A model generated the notes under the pieces. That model was not told the origin of the DNA and ran no database searches. It saw only the letters and a program-made list of their open reading frames with translations. A program made the translations under genes and the position numbers. DNA of 64,000 bases from Variovorax sp. PCZ-1 (GTDB taxonomy: Bacteria > Pseudomonadota > Gammaproteobacteria > Burkholderiales > Burkholderiaceae_C): positions 620,001 to 684,000 of the forward strand of contig NZ_JAHCDN010000001.1 of assembly GCF_018413605.1 (NCBI RefSeq), written 5' to 3'. Shown piece by piece: positions 33,386 through 41,647 of the stretch. The first letter of the stretch is position 1, and each line of letters opens with the position of its first letter.

Positions 33386-34777
33386 TCAATCATGTAACTC
33401 TAACAAGCTGACCCGCTGCTGAGCAGCAGGCCATGTGCGGCCTACAAGCTTTTGGCCGTTGAATTCTGCGCTGATGCTGCGTTGTGCACCTGCTGGCAGC
33501 TTGATCTTGGAGGCGGCTAAACCAGCCCCTACGCCTTTGGCGATGCCAGGTGGGGGCGACACACCGTCGAAGCTCACAGTATCGCGGTCTGCATCGAAAT
33601 AGCCGCGTGGGCGGGTGAAGTTGACGATGCTACCGGCGTCTTTGTCAGCGTCTGCAATACGCTCAGCTCGCAGGTGGAGCAGGCTGCTTGAGCGTGGGAA
33701 GGCACTGCGGTACATATGCAGTGTGGCGTATCCTGGGGCGGAGATGACGAATTCATAGTTTGCGCCTGGCTTGGCGGCGAAAGGCCCCCAGTGGCCATCT
33801 GCGCTTGTCGTTTTGCGATGCACAGCTTGGCCGGCTCTCTCGCCCGTGGCTGTGGTTTCGAAGATTTCTACTGTGGCGGCATTCACGGGCAGATTGTTGA
33901 CAAAGCCGCCACTGGCTGGGTTGTTGCTATCTAGCCCCAAACCTGTCACGCGGCCATTGAGTGTGATGCTTTGCTCGGGCGTGAAGCCTGTGGTGGCAGG
34001 TGCTTTACCGGTGATGAAGCGATAAGTAGCATCAAAAGCACCCGTGCCATACGAAGTTTCGCGGTGATCTATCTTAGGAATCACAATGTTCGTAGCGCCT
34101 TTGAGCTCGGGGCCGGCCGATGTGACGAAGGTGCGCGTTCCACGCATACCGATCCACAGCCCATCGGGTTGTGCAAATTTATCGTTGTTGTCAGAGCGGA
34201 TCGTCATCCATTTGACGGGGCCTGTGACTTCGTCGCCAGCAGCGTTTTTCGCAGCATTCAGACCTTTCAAAAAAGGCCCTGTGCCGGAGAATTCATTGCC
34301 TTCGCGGAAGCCGGGGATCGCCCAGACGCCATGATTGGGTGTGCCGCCTAAGATGGCGTGGCTGACTTTGGCTGCACCGTTGCCATTTTGAATGTAGTTA
34401 CGCACTGCATTACCACCGCGTGAATTAGCCACCAGCACCACTTGTTTCGCGCCCGTGGCGGCGAGCACTTTATCCACCTCGGAGCTCAGGTAAGCCATGT
34501 GCTCGGCAGTGGACGTACGCCCCGGTTGCGGCTTACTGTCGTCATCTCGGGCCAGTGGATACGGCACTTCGATTGCATGCAAACGATCACGTGGCCAGCC
34601 ATTGGATTCAAAGCGCCAGAGTGTTGTCATCCACAGCGCAGCTGTATCGCCATTGCCATGAACGAAGACGATGGGCGGGGTGTCTGCGCGCTGGCTGCCT
34701 AGATTGGCGCAGGCAGAAAGGGCCAGAGCTACGGCTACTGCCGCTCCTTGAAGTAGATAACGGCGTAGCAGTTTCAT
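33386..34777 (-). CDS. Secreted lipoprotein alpha/beta hydrolase (lipase-like)
   Basis: 463 residues. Lipobox LSAC at about 20-23, so it should be a membrane-anchored lipoprotein. Alpha/beta hydrolase core: oxyanion HGNGDTA (about 40-46), nucleophile elbow VANSRGGNAV (Ser about 118, a variant of GxSxG with Ala), catalytic-type acid and the His in IDHRETSYG. From about 265 a carboxypeptidase-regulatory/beta-sandwich region follows (SITLNGRVTGLGLDSNNPAS), then a C-terminal beta-rich domain. Likely a periplasmic or surface esterase; substrate unknown. 18 bases after the acyl-CoA dehydrogenase on the same strand. Confidence 0.85.
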   Translation of the reverse strand: MKLLRRYLLQGAAVAVALALSACANLGSQRADTPPIVFVHGNGDTAALWMTTLWRFESNGWPRDRLHAIEVPYPLARDDDSKPQPGRTSTAEHMAYLSSEVDKVLAATGAKQVVLVANSRGGNAVRNYIQNGNGAAKVSHAILGGTPNHGVWAIPGFREGNEFSGTGPFLKGLNAAKNAAGDEVTGPVKWMTIRSDNNDKFAQPDGLWIGMRGTRTFVTSAGPELKGATNIVIPKIDHRETSYGTGAFDATYRFITGKAPATTGFTPEQSITLNGRVTGLGLDSNNPASGGFVNNLPVNAATVEIFETTATGERAGQAVHRKTTSADGHWGPFAAKPGANYEFVISAPGYATLHMYRSAFPRSSSLLHLRAERIADADKDAGSIVNFTRPRGYFDADRDTVSFDGVSPPPGIAKGVGAGLAASKIKLPAGAQRSISAEFNGQKLVGRTWPAAQQRVSLLELHD

Positions 34778-34795
34778 GGTTTATGTCTCTCAGTT

Positions 34796-35911
34796 TTAAG
34801 CGAATACACCAGCGGTATCTTGCATTCGGGCAGATACTTCGGCCAGATGGTGCATGGTATCGCCAAAGCTCATTTCTAGTTGGGTGAGTGTCTTGAAATA
34901 ATGGCTGACGATGTATTCATCTGTCACGCCAATGCCGCCATGCAATTGCACAGCCTGCTGGCCGACAAAGCGCATGCTTTGGCCGAGCTGAAGCTTGGCT
35001 TGGCTGGCAGCGCGGCTGCGGTCTGGGGCAGGGCTACTGAGCTTCATGTTAACGAAATAGCTCATGGAACGAGCCAGTTCAAGCTGCATCTTCACATCGG
35101 CAATGCGGTGACGCAGGGCTTGGAAGGTGGAGAGCGTTTGGCCGAACTGCTTGCGGGTGTTCATGTAGTCGGCAGTTACGGCAATGGTTTTGTCCATCAC
35201 ACCCACGGCGTAGGCGCAGGTATTGGCGATACCGCAGTCTGTGGCCAGTTGTAGGGCAGCTGCGCCATCTGATGTGATGAGCTGAGCGGGGGCGTTGACC
35301 AGAGTTACATCGGCTGCGCGCGAACCGTCTTGGCAACCATAGCCGCGTGTGCTCACACCGCTGGCTGCACGCTCCACGAGGAACAAAGCGAGCTTGCCAT
35401 CTAGCAAGGCGGGCACGATGAAGGCATCGGCATGATCGCCTGCCGATACTACGTTTTTAATAGCATTCAGCGCATACTCTGTGCCGGCTAGAGCAGCTTT
35501 TGCTTCACATTTATCAAGGGTGTAGCGTGCCTTGCGCTCTTGCGCAGCGAGCACAACAATTTTTTCGCCAGAAGCTATCAAGGGAAGCCAAGCTTGTTTG
35601 ATGGCTTCAGGCGCATAGGCTTGAATCACCAGGCTGCAAAGCAAGCTTTGAGACAAAGGCTCAAGAGCGACCCCACGCCCTAGCTCTTCCATCACGATCA
35701 TGCTCTCTACTGAGCCCATGCCCATGCCGCCATATTGATCGTTGATGCGCAGACCAGCCAAGCCCAGCTCAGCAAGTGAGGAGTAAGCTGCGCGATCAAA
35801 GCCGCCTTTGGCGACGATGCTTTTACGATGCTCGAAGCTGTAGACCTTGTCGATGTATCTGCGCACCGCATCGCGCAGTGATTCGTGGTCTTCGGTAAAT
35901 TCAAAATCCAT
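34796..35911 (-). CDS. Acyl-CoA dehydrogenase (first-type subunit, short)
   Basis: 371 residues. FAD-dependent acyl-CoA dehydrogenase fold: N-terminal helices (FEFTEDHESLRDAVRRY), middle beta domain, C-terminal four-helix domain (TRKQFGQTLSTFQALRHRIA, QLHGGIGVTDEY, about 337-348). Such shorter copies often pair with the next gene's type (397-residue class) as a two-subunit enzyme, for example in pimelate or steroid side-chain degradation. A short hairpin repeat lies in frame at about residues 136-154. It lies 18 bases upstream of the lipoprotein hydrolase gene and about 150 bases after the second dehydrogenase. Confidence 0.88.
   Translation of the reverse strand: MDFEFTEDHESLRDAVRRYIDKVYSFEHRKSIVAKGGFDRAAYSSLAELGLAGLRINDQYGGMGMGSVESMIVMEELGRGVALEPLSQSLLCSLVIQAYAPEAIKQAWLPLIASGEKIVVLAAQERKARYTLDKCEAKAALAGTEYALNAIKNVVSAGDHADAFIVPALLDGKLALFLVERAASGVSTRGYGCQDGSRAADVTLVNAPAQLITSDGAAALQLATDCGIANTCAYAVGVMDKTIAVTADYMNTRKQFGQTLSTFQALRHRIADVKMQLELARSMSYFVNMKLSSPAPDRSRAASQAKLQLGQSMRFVGQQAVQLHGGIGVTDEYIVSHYFKTLTQLEMSFGDTMHHLAEVSARMQDTAGVFA
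35449..35507 (+). repeat. Short hairpin repeat inside the acyl-CoA dehydrogenase gene
   Basis: TTTTTAATAGCATTCAGCGC then ATACTCTGTGCCGGCTAGAG. Core and right block fit; the left hairpin is weak. The protein segment there has family-like length, so this could be partly coincidental. Confidence 0.5.
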
Positions 35912-35950
35912 GATGTGCTTTCAAGAATAAGGAGATATGGGCAAACATGA

Positions 35951-36052
35951 GAAGAGAACGCAAAAGTCGCAGAAGGAACGCAGAAGGCACAAAATTTTGA
36001 ATGGATTTTTTTGCGTCTTTTGCGTATGTTTTGCGCTTTTTGCGTTCACTTG
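35951..36052. repeat. Long GCAAAAG-type hairpin between the two dehydrogenases
   Basis: AGAACGCAAAAGTCGCAGAAG and AACGCAGAAGGCACAAAAT on the left; TTTTTTGCGTCTTTTGCGT and TTTGCGCTTTTTGCGTTCA on the right, followed by CTTGGT. Imperfect inverted arms, loop rich in AT. Confidence 0.65.
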
Positions 36053-36068
36053 GTCAGTGAGCAAAAAC

Positions 36069-37250
36069 TCAACCCAAAACAACCTGAGAAACGATATTCC
36101 TTTGCACCTCGTTCGATCCACCATAGATCGTCGTTTTGCGCATGTTGAAGTAAGTCCCAGCCAGCGGCGCGCAGTGCACAGCCGAGCCGGGGTAGTCACC
36201 TTGCCAGCCGGCTTCCATGGCTTCGTCGATGAGCGGCACGGCGTAAGGTCCAGCGGCGAGCATCATCAGCTCAGAGTAGCGTTGCTGTATTTCGCTACCG
36301 CGGATTTTTAAGAGGCCGGCGATATCGAGAGATTGCTTGCCAGATTTCTCAGCTGAGAGCACACGCAGCACCATCATCTCTAGCGCCACCACATCAACTT
36401 CCAGCTTGGCGATTTCGTCGCGGAAGCGCATGTCGTCATAGATGCCTTCTTGTTTAGCGATGCGCTTTAAGCGCTCGAGCTCGCGCTTGGCGCGGTTCAC
36501 ATCGGCGATATTGGTACGCTCATGAGCCAGCAGGTATTTCGCATACGTCCAGCCTTTGTTTTCTTCACCTACCAAATTCTCAGCAGGCACTTTCACATTG
36601 TCGAACCAAACTTCATTGACTTCGCATTCACCATCGAGCAGCTTGATCGGGCGCACGGAGACGCCGGGTGATTTCATGTCGATGAGCAAGAAGGAAATGC
36701 CGGTTTGCGGCTTGCCATCACTGCTCGTGCGCACGAGGCAGAAAATCCAATCACCGTATTGGCCGAGTGTTGTCCAGGTTTTTTGACCGTTGACAATGTA
36801 GTGGTCGCCGTTTCTCTCGGCTTTGCATTTGAGCGAGGCAAGATCCGAGCCTGAGCCTGGCTCACTGTAGCCTTGGCTCCACCACACTTCGCCGCTACCA
36901 ATACCGGGCAAATGGCGCTGTTGTTGCTCGGGCGAACCAAAAGCCATGATCACGGGCGCGACCATCACGGGGCCAAAGGGCACGATACGCGGCGCACCGG
37001 CCAGGGCGCATTCTTCTTCGAACAAATGCTTTTGCACCGCATTCCAACCGGGGCCGCCGAATTCCTTCGCCCAGCCGTAGCCCAGCCAGCCCTTTTTGCC
37101 AAGAATTTTCGCCCAGCTTTGTTGATCATCGCGCGTCAGGCGCAGGGCGTTATGAACTTTGTGGGAAATATCAGTTGGCAAGTTCGCGCGCACCCAAGCA
37201 CGGATATCTTTGCGAAACTGCTCTTCTTCAGGGGTAAATGCCAAATCCAT
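36069..37250 (-). CDS. Acyl-CoA dehydrogenase (second-type subunit)
   Basis: 393 residues from ATG 37250 (TTG 37262 is in frame). FAD domain signatures are visible: WWSQGYSEPGSGSDLASLKC (FAD/substrate loop), NGQKTWTTLGQYGDWIFCLV and the C-terminal YGGSNEVQRNIV (adenosine-binding end). The length and EEXX-poor C-terminus fit large subunits of heteromeric acyl-CoA dehydrogenases. It lies upstream of the shorter copy on the same strand; the two probably oxidise the same acyl-CoA together. Substrate unknown. Confidence 0.9.
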   Translation of the reverse strand: MDLAFTPEEEQFRKDIRAWVRANLPTDISHKVHNALRLTRDDQQSWAKILGKKGWLGYGWAKEFGGPGWNAVQKHLFEEECALAGAPRIVPFGPVMVAPVIMAFGSPEQQQRHLPGIGSGEVWWSQGYSEPGSGSDLASLKCKAERNGDHYIVNGQKTWTTLGQYGDWIFCLVRTSSDGKPQTGISFLLIDMKSPGVSVRPIKLLDGECEVNEVWFDNVKVPAENLVGEENKGWTYAKYLLAHERTNIADVNRAKRELERLKRIAKQEGIYDDMRFRDEIAKLEVDVVALEMMVLRVLSAEKSGKQSLDIAGLLKIRGSEIQQRYSELMMLAAGPYAVPLIDEAMEAGWQGDYPGSAVHCAPLAGTYFNMRKTTIYGGSNEVQRNIVSQVVLG

Positions 37251-37329
37251 GGGTTGCTCCAATTCAACCCGTGTTGTAGCACGTTCGTAGGGAGTGCGCT
37301 GTCACCAATTAGGCAGCCAGCACCCGTGT

Positions 37330-38010
37330 TTACGCGGGCTCGGCAGGCATCTCGATGCCCAGTTGCTCGCAGACATGGCGCAGCGTACTTTGCAGTTGCG
37401 CATTCGAGGCTTTGAGCTGTGCAACCTCGTTTTCTAGCTTTGTGAGTCGACCCAGGCTGTCGTCCGTGGGAACGAAGGCGCTGGCAGATGCTGATAAAGC
37501 CGTGAGGTCTATCTCGCCGCAGAGCAAGTGAGCCCAGCGGTGCTCGCGCGAGCCAGGCATTTTTGGCAACTTCACCACGCTTTGCAAGCCGCCGTCCTCG
37601 CCGCGCTTTTGCAGTTCTTCCAGCATGCTTTCCACGGCGGCGCTGTCTGCGAATTTCGTCCAGCGATCCCCATTGGTGCGCAGCTCAGCTGGCGTTTGCG
37701 GGCCGCGCAGCATGAGCAAGCCCAAAATTGCGCCTTGATCGTCGCTCACACCTAGGGCGCGACACACGTTGTGCTCGTAACGCGGCACGCGGCTGGAGCT
37801 GGCTTCAAACACGAGGCTACGGGTTTTCAGAGCATCCAATGCAGCGCGTGCATCGTCTTCCATGACTTCCATGATCGGATCACGGCTGCTTTTTTGATTG
37901 CAGCCGAGAACCAGAGCGTTCAGCGAGAGAGGGTAGCTGTCGGGCACGGTGCGGGCTTTTTCCATCAGCGTGCCAAGCACGCGAGCTTCAATCGGTGTCA
38001 AAATTTTCAT
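37330..38010 (-). CDS. YceH-family protein (UPF0502, DUF480)
   Basis: 226 residues. Two winged-helix-like halves: TPIEARVLGTLMEKARTVPD then SYPLSLNALVLGCNQKSSRD at the N-terminus and AILGLLMLRGPQTPAELRTN in the middle. The C-terminal ~35 residues (RLTKLENEVAQLKASNAQLQ) form a coiled coil. The family is conserved in proteobacteria; function unknown. Divergent from purN, sharing a short gap (38011-38034). Confidence 0.9.
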   Translation of the reverse strand: MKILTPIEARVLGTLMEKARTVPDSYPLSLNALVLGCNQKSSRDPIMEVMEDDARAALDALKTRSLVFEASSSRVPRYEHNVCRALGVSDDQGAILGLLMLRGPQTPAELRTNGDRWTKFADSAAVESMLEELQKRGEDGGLQSVVKLPKMPGSREHRWAHLLCGEIDLTALSASASAFVPTDDSLGRLTKLENEVAQLKASNAQLQSTLRHVCEQLGIEMPAEPA

Positions 38011-38034
38011 GGGCTCAAGGATAATCGGGAAAGA

Positions 38035-38619
38035 ATGAAAAACATCGTGATCTTAATTTCTGGCGGTGGCTCCAACATGGCGGCTATTGTGAAAACCGCT
38101 CAGCGCGAAGCTTGGGAAACCTCTGTGGGTGCGCGAATCGCAGCAGTGATCAGCAACAAAACTGACGCGAAAGGTTTGCAATACGCCATATCGCAAGGTA
38201 TTCCCACCCGTGTGTTGGATCACAAAGCCTTTGCCAGCCGTGAAGATTTTGAAGCGGCTTTAGCAGCTTGTATTGATGAATTCACCCCCAGCCTCGTGGT
38301 ACTTGCTGGCTTTATGCGGATTCTCACGCCGAGTTTTGTGAATCATTTCGCCGGCCGCTTGATCAATATCCATCCATCTCTCTTGCCAGCTTTCCCGGGC
38401 TTGCATACACACGAGCGCGCGATCGCTGCGGGTTGTAAGTTTGCTGGGGCAACTGTGCATCAAGTCACGGCCGAGCTCGATCACGGCTCCATACTCGCTC
38501 AGGCCGTCGTACCCGTGCTCCCTACGGACACTGCAGACGCGCTAGCTACGCGCGTGCTCACACAAGAGCATGTGATCTATCCCAAAGCAGTGAAGACCTA
38601 TTTGCTATCAATTAAATAG
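38035..38619 (+). CDS. purN: Phosphoribosylglycinamide formyltransferase
   Basis: 194 residues. N-terminal ILISGGGSNMAA phosphate-binding loop, catalytic NIHPSLLPAFPGLHTHERAI (about 105-124) with Asn, His, and the Asp in AELDHGSILAQ. Transfers formyl from 10-formyl-THF to GAR in purine synthesis. The last residues (LLSIK) and the TAG stop are formed by the left hairpin of a dispersed repeat. Gap to the divergent YceH gene is only 24 bases, so the promoters overlap. Confidence 0.95.
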   Translation: MKNIVILISGGGSNMAAIVKTAQREAWETSVGARIAAVISNKTDAKGLQYAISQGIPTRVLDHKAFASREDFEAALAACIDEFTPSLVVLAGFMRILTPSFVNHFAGRLINIHPSLLPAFPGLHTHERAIAAGCKFAGATVHQVTAELDHGSILAQAVVPVLPTDTADALATRVLTQEHVIYPKAVKTYLLSIK

Positions 38620-38655
38620 CACTTCGCGCAGATCCTACGCCGGCAAAAGCCCGAT
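38599..38655 (+). repeat. Short hairpin repeat forming the purN stop
   Basis: TTGCTATCAATTAAATAGC then ACTTCGCGCAGATCCTACG and CCGGCAAAAG, a near-perfect family member. Its ATAGC element contains the purN stop. Confidence 0.88.
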
Positions 38656-38667
38656 TTTCTATAAATT

Positions 38668-38994
38668 TTAGCTGGGCTGAACACCAGAAAACAAGGCAGC
38701 AGCTTTCTGCTTGATCTCCTGTAGCTCAGAGGCCGACACTGAATACTGCCCCGTAGTCTTGTTGACGTTCACGCTGAACTCGACATCCTTGCCGGCATTC
38801 GTGAGTTTGCCGCACGAAAAATCGTATTCTTCATTTTCCCAAGGCAGGCCATTCACGCCTTCGTCGTAATTTTGGTATTCCACACGGCTGATCTCACCAC
38901 TGGCTAAATTCAGCAAAGCCGTGGAGTGGATCACCTCATCAAACAGCTCGTCGTCAATCTGAATCGGCACCAATAAATCACCTTTTTTACTCAT
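38668..38994 (-). CDS. Conserved hypothetical protein, 108 residues
   Basis: Small acidic soluble protein with no signal or membrane segment. Motifs such as IQIDDELFDEVIHSTALLNL and GLPWENEEYDFSCGKLTN do not match a family I recognise. Its start overlaps the stop of the DUF1653 gene by four bases (ATGA), so the two are translationally coupled. It probably belongs to the three-gene minus-strand unit 39917-38668. Confidence 0.65.
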   Translation of the reverse strand: MSKKGDLLVPIQIDDELFDEVIHSTALLNLASGEISRVEYQNYDEGVNGLPWENEEYDFSCGKLTNAGKDVEFSVNVNKTTGQYSVSASELQEIKQKAAALFSGVQPS

Positions 38995-39227
38995 GATATT
39001 TTCCTAAATCTCGGTTGCTGGACGCCATCAATGACCACATCCTCGTTAAACATTGCCGCAGGCCTCACCCACAGGCCATGCTCGCCGTAAAGCGCACGAT
39101 AGAGTGTGAGCGGCTCCAAAGTTTCACTGTGGCGCACTGTGCCCACCACCTCGTATTCCATGCCCTTGTAGTGCCGATAGCGGCCAGGCGGTGTGGCAAT
39201 CAAGGGTGGCAGGTCTGCATCAGTCAT
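38991..39227 (-). CDS. DUF1653 domain protein
   Basis: 78 residues, the complete DUF1653 fold: PPGRYRHYKGMEYEVVGTVR then HSETLEPLTLYRALYG and LWVRPAAMFNEDV. Small beta-barrel-like proteins, function unknown. Nine bases after the coiled-coil protein and overlapping the next gene, so co-transcribed with both. Confidence 0.9.
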   Translation of the reverse strand: MTDADLPPLIATPPGRYRHYKGMEYEVVGTVRHSETLEPLTLYRALYGEHGLWVRPAAMFNEDVVIDGVQQPRFRKIS

Positions 39228-39236
39228 GCCTGTAGC

Positions 39237-39917
39237 TTACACAAAGTGCGTGACGATACAGCCCAGCAGCAAGAATAATAAAACAGCGCTGATGATTCGC
39301 AGTTGTGTTAGCTGTTGCTTCAGGTGTTTGCTTTCTTCACGAATATTTCGCGAGGTTTTCTTCAAACCCTTGTAGCGCAGAAGATGCTGCTTGAGCTCGG
39401 TGCGTTCGCCACGCACGGCTTCCAACAGTTGAAACAAGCTTTCCACCTGCTCATTCTGAGCAGCCGTGGAGATGGGTTTGCCAGCCTCAAAGCTGGGTTG
39501 GTAATCGGGGTATTGCTCGTGTGCAATTTCGACCAATGCTTGCAAGCTACCGGGCTTGGTGCTGCCATAAAAGAGCTCCTCTGATGGGATGCTGTGGCTG
39601 TAGCGCGATTCATCCAGCTCGCTGTCCATCGCCATGTAATCGGCGCTTTTACCTGACATGCGGCGTTGCCTGGCCAAAGCAGGATCAACCAGGCGCACCA
39701 TATCCATCTGGATGAGCTCGCCGACTAAATTCAGAATATCGCCAAAGCCCTTGAGATTTTTGGAGTAAGTGTCCAAGTCTTGATAGCCATCAACGGCAAG
39801 CAGCAGCAGGCGCAGATGCTTGGGCATTTCGCGTGGGTCGCGCTTGATGAGCTGGTTCGCACGTTCGGTGCGAACAACAACATAGTGGCCGTAAAGCCCG
39901 AGCTCACTCAAATTCAT
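39237..39917 (-). CDS. Hypothetical tail-anchored coiled-coil protein
   Basis: 226 residues, no signal peptide. N-terminal ~75 residues are helical and look like a small winged-helix or regulator-type domain (LRLLLLAVDGYQDLDTYSKN then FGDILNLVGELIQMDMVRLV). Residues about 150-200 form a coiled coil, and a single hydrophobic segment (about 206-223, ISAVLLFLLLGCIVTHF) ends the protein, so it is probably anchored in the inner membrane with a cytoplasmic head. Not recognised as a named family. First gene of the three-gene unit with DUF1653. Confidence 0.75.
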   Translation of the reverse strand: MNLSELGLYGHYVVVRTERANQLIKRDPREMPKHLRLLLLAVDGYQDLDTYSKNLKGFGDILNLVGELIQMDMVRLVDPALARQRRMSGKSADYMAMDSELDESRYSHSIPSEELFYGSTKPGSLQALVEIAHEQYPDYQPSFEAGKPISTAAQNEQVESLFQLLEAVRGERTELKQHLLRYKGLKKTSRNIREESKHLKQQLTQLRIISAVLLFLLLGCIVTHFV

Positions 39918-40001
39918 GACGCCCCCGCAAAAACATTCCCTTTTTTGATGTGTCGTACAAAATCAACGCACACAGGGCATCATCTTAGCTGATGTAAGCA
40001 T

Positions 40002-40904
40002 TCAGGACGTTTGTAAGCGGGCTTGCAGAAAATCAAGCAAAGCACGCAGTGCTGCACTGTTGTGACGGCGTTGGGTGTAAACAGCCATGAGCCAAATATC
40101 GCTGGGCAGATGATCGTCTAGCGCAGTTTCTAGCGTGCCTTGATCAATATCGTCTTCAATGATTTGAAGCGGCAGATAAGTAACACCTTGGCCGGCGAGA
40201 GCAAACAGGCGATGAGCGCGGCCATCCGTGGCGTCGAAATTACCGCGCACATTCACGGCATAGGTCTGGCCTGGCGAGCTCTCAAACAGCCATTGAGAAT
40301 GACCGCTGCGATTGGAATTCTCTTGGGTGTAGATCAGGCATTGATGATTGGCCATATCGTGTGGCGTGTTGGGTTTGCCATGCATCTTCCAGTAGGCTGG
40401 GCTGGCCGCGAGGGCAAAGCTGATCGGGCGCAGCTTGCGCACGATCAGATCTGAATCTGTCAGCCGCCCAACGCGAATCGCCAGATCGACAGCTTCATCA
40501 ACCAAATCCACCCGGCGGTTGGTGTATTCCATGCTCAGATGCACCTTGGGATGCAACTTGGCAAATTCAGCCAGCAGCGCAGTGAACTCCCCATCGCCCA
40601 GTGAGCTCACCACGCTCATGCGCAAGCGCCCGCTGGGTTGCGCAGCCATGCTCAGTAAATCCTCACGTGTACTGTTGACCATGTCTAGCAAAGGCTCGCT
40701 TCGCTCCAGCAGTAAAGCGCCTGCATCCGTGAGACTGACATTGCGTGTGGAGCGATGCAGCAGGCGCACGCCAAACACTTCTTCGAGCGCGGAGACGTAC
40801 TTGCTGGCATTGGCTTTGGAGGTGCCTAAAACTTTGGCTGCATCGGAGAAACTGCCGCGGTGAGCGACTTCACGAAAGGTGCGGATCAGGGCAAGAGAGT
40901 CCAT
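40002..40904 (-). CDS. LysR-family transcriptional regulator
   Basis: 300 residues. N-terminal winged helix-turn-helix with LALIRTFREVAHRGSFSDAA then KVLGTSKANASKYVSALEEV and LLHRSTRNVSLTDAG, C-terminal substrate-binding domain (about 90-295) of the CrgA/PA4203-like type. Divergent from the DUF4148 gene across a 348-bp gap holding two palindromes, and likely autoregulates from there. Effector and targets unknown. Confidence 0.92.
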   Translation of the reverse strand: MDSLALIRTFREVAHRGSFSDAAKVLGTSKANASKYVSALEEVFGVRLLHRSTRNVSLTDAGALLLERSEPLLDMVNSTREDLLSMAAQPSGRLRMSVVSSLGDGEFTALLAEFAKLHPKVHLSMEYTNRRVDLVDEAVDLAIRVGRLTDSDLIVRKLRPISFALAASPAYWKMHGKPNTPHDMANHQCLIYTQENSNRSGHSQWLFESSPGQTYAVNVRGNFDATDGRAHRLFALAGQGVTYLPLQIIEDDIDQGTLETALDDHLPSDIWLMAVYTQRRHNSAALRALLDFLQARLQTS

Positions 40905-40933
40905 GGATAGATTTCTGAAATAAGTTCAATAAA

Positions 40934-40946
40934 TTTCAAATTGAAA
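40934..40946. promoter_or_regulatory. Palindrome, candidate LysR operator
   Basis: TTTCAAATTGAAA, a perfect dyad 30 bases upstream of the LysR start. Shares the TTTC-N-GAAA form with the palindrome at 41027-41047. Confidence 0.5.
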
Positions 40947-41026
40947 CAATGGGAGCTATTTTTGGGTGGCGTATTGCTGCCAGAGCTAGTCAGCTACGCA
41001 GGGACGAGGCGATTGGTTCCATTTTA

Positions 41027-41047
41027 TTGTTTCTAATTTGGAAACAA
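41027..41047. promoter_or_regulatory. Palindrome, candidate LysR operator
   Basis: Arms TTGTTTC and GAAACAA, perfect 7-base match around TAATTTG. It sits in the 40905-41252 gap between the divergent LysR and DUF4148 genes. Nothing else gene-like was seen in that gap. Confidence 0.5.
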
Positions 41048-41252
41048 GGAGTCTAGCAAATACCCGATTGAAGTGAGAAACTCTTGCCCAAGATAACTCC
41101 CTAACAGGCACAACAGTTCAATGATGAACGCTTGAGTCTGTTGCCACCGGCAGCGCTGCTGAGTGGAGCGAGAAGCTATCCCAAGCATCACGCTTCACGC
41201 TTTACCCAACAGTGCTGTCATTGTTCAATCGTTTATTTGAAAGACATTTATT

Positions 41253-41570
41253 ATGAAAACCTCTCGTATCGCCGCCTTGGCTTTGATCGCATCCGCAGCT
41301 GTTGGTTTCAATGCTTTTGCTGAAACCAGCGACAACTACCAACCAGAGAGCGCACAAAAGTTTGTTTCTACGCTCACACGCGCCCAAGTGCAAGCTGAGG
41401 CTGTGAAGGCCAATCGCGATAGCTTCCAGCGTGGATTCAATACTGAGCGCGGTGACTTTCTGATTGGCGCACCTGCCCAAACCCCAGAAGTGGGTTTGAC
41501 TCGTGAAGCAGTGCGCGCAGAAGCCATCAAGGCACGCAGCTCTAAACTTTTGCAAGACAACGCAGCTTAA
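41253..41570 (+). CDS. DUF4148 exported small protein
   Basis: 105 residues, signal peptide about 1-23 (ends NAFAET). The mature part carries two LTRAQVQAEAVKANRD-like units (LTRAQVQAEAVKA and LTREAVRAEAIKA), the DUF4148 hallmark. Burkholderiales-specific periplasmic family, function unknown. Ends at a strong terminator. Confidence 0.9.
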   Translation: MKTSRIAALALIASAAVGFNAFAETSDNYQPESAQKFVSTLTRAQVQAEAVKANRDSFQRGFNTERGDFLIGAPAQTPEVGLTREAVRAEAIKARSSKLLQDNAA

Positions 41571-41592
41571 TTGCTCAGCATCCATGATGCAG

Positions 41593-41624
41593 GCCCCAGC
41601 AGCGATGAGCTGCTGGGGCTTTTT
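41593..41624 (+). terminator. Rho-independent terminator of the DUF4148 gene
   Basis: Perfect 11-bp stem GCCCCAGCAGC / GCTGCTGGGGC around GATGA, then TTTTT. It separates the DUF4148 gene from rsmB. Confidence 0.93.
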
Positions 41625-41647
41625 GTTTGAGTGAGACAATACCGTGT

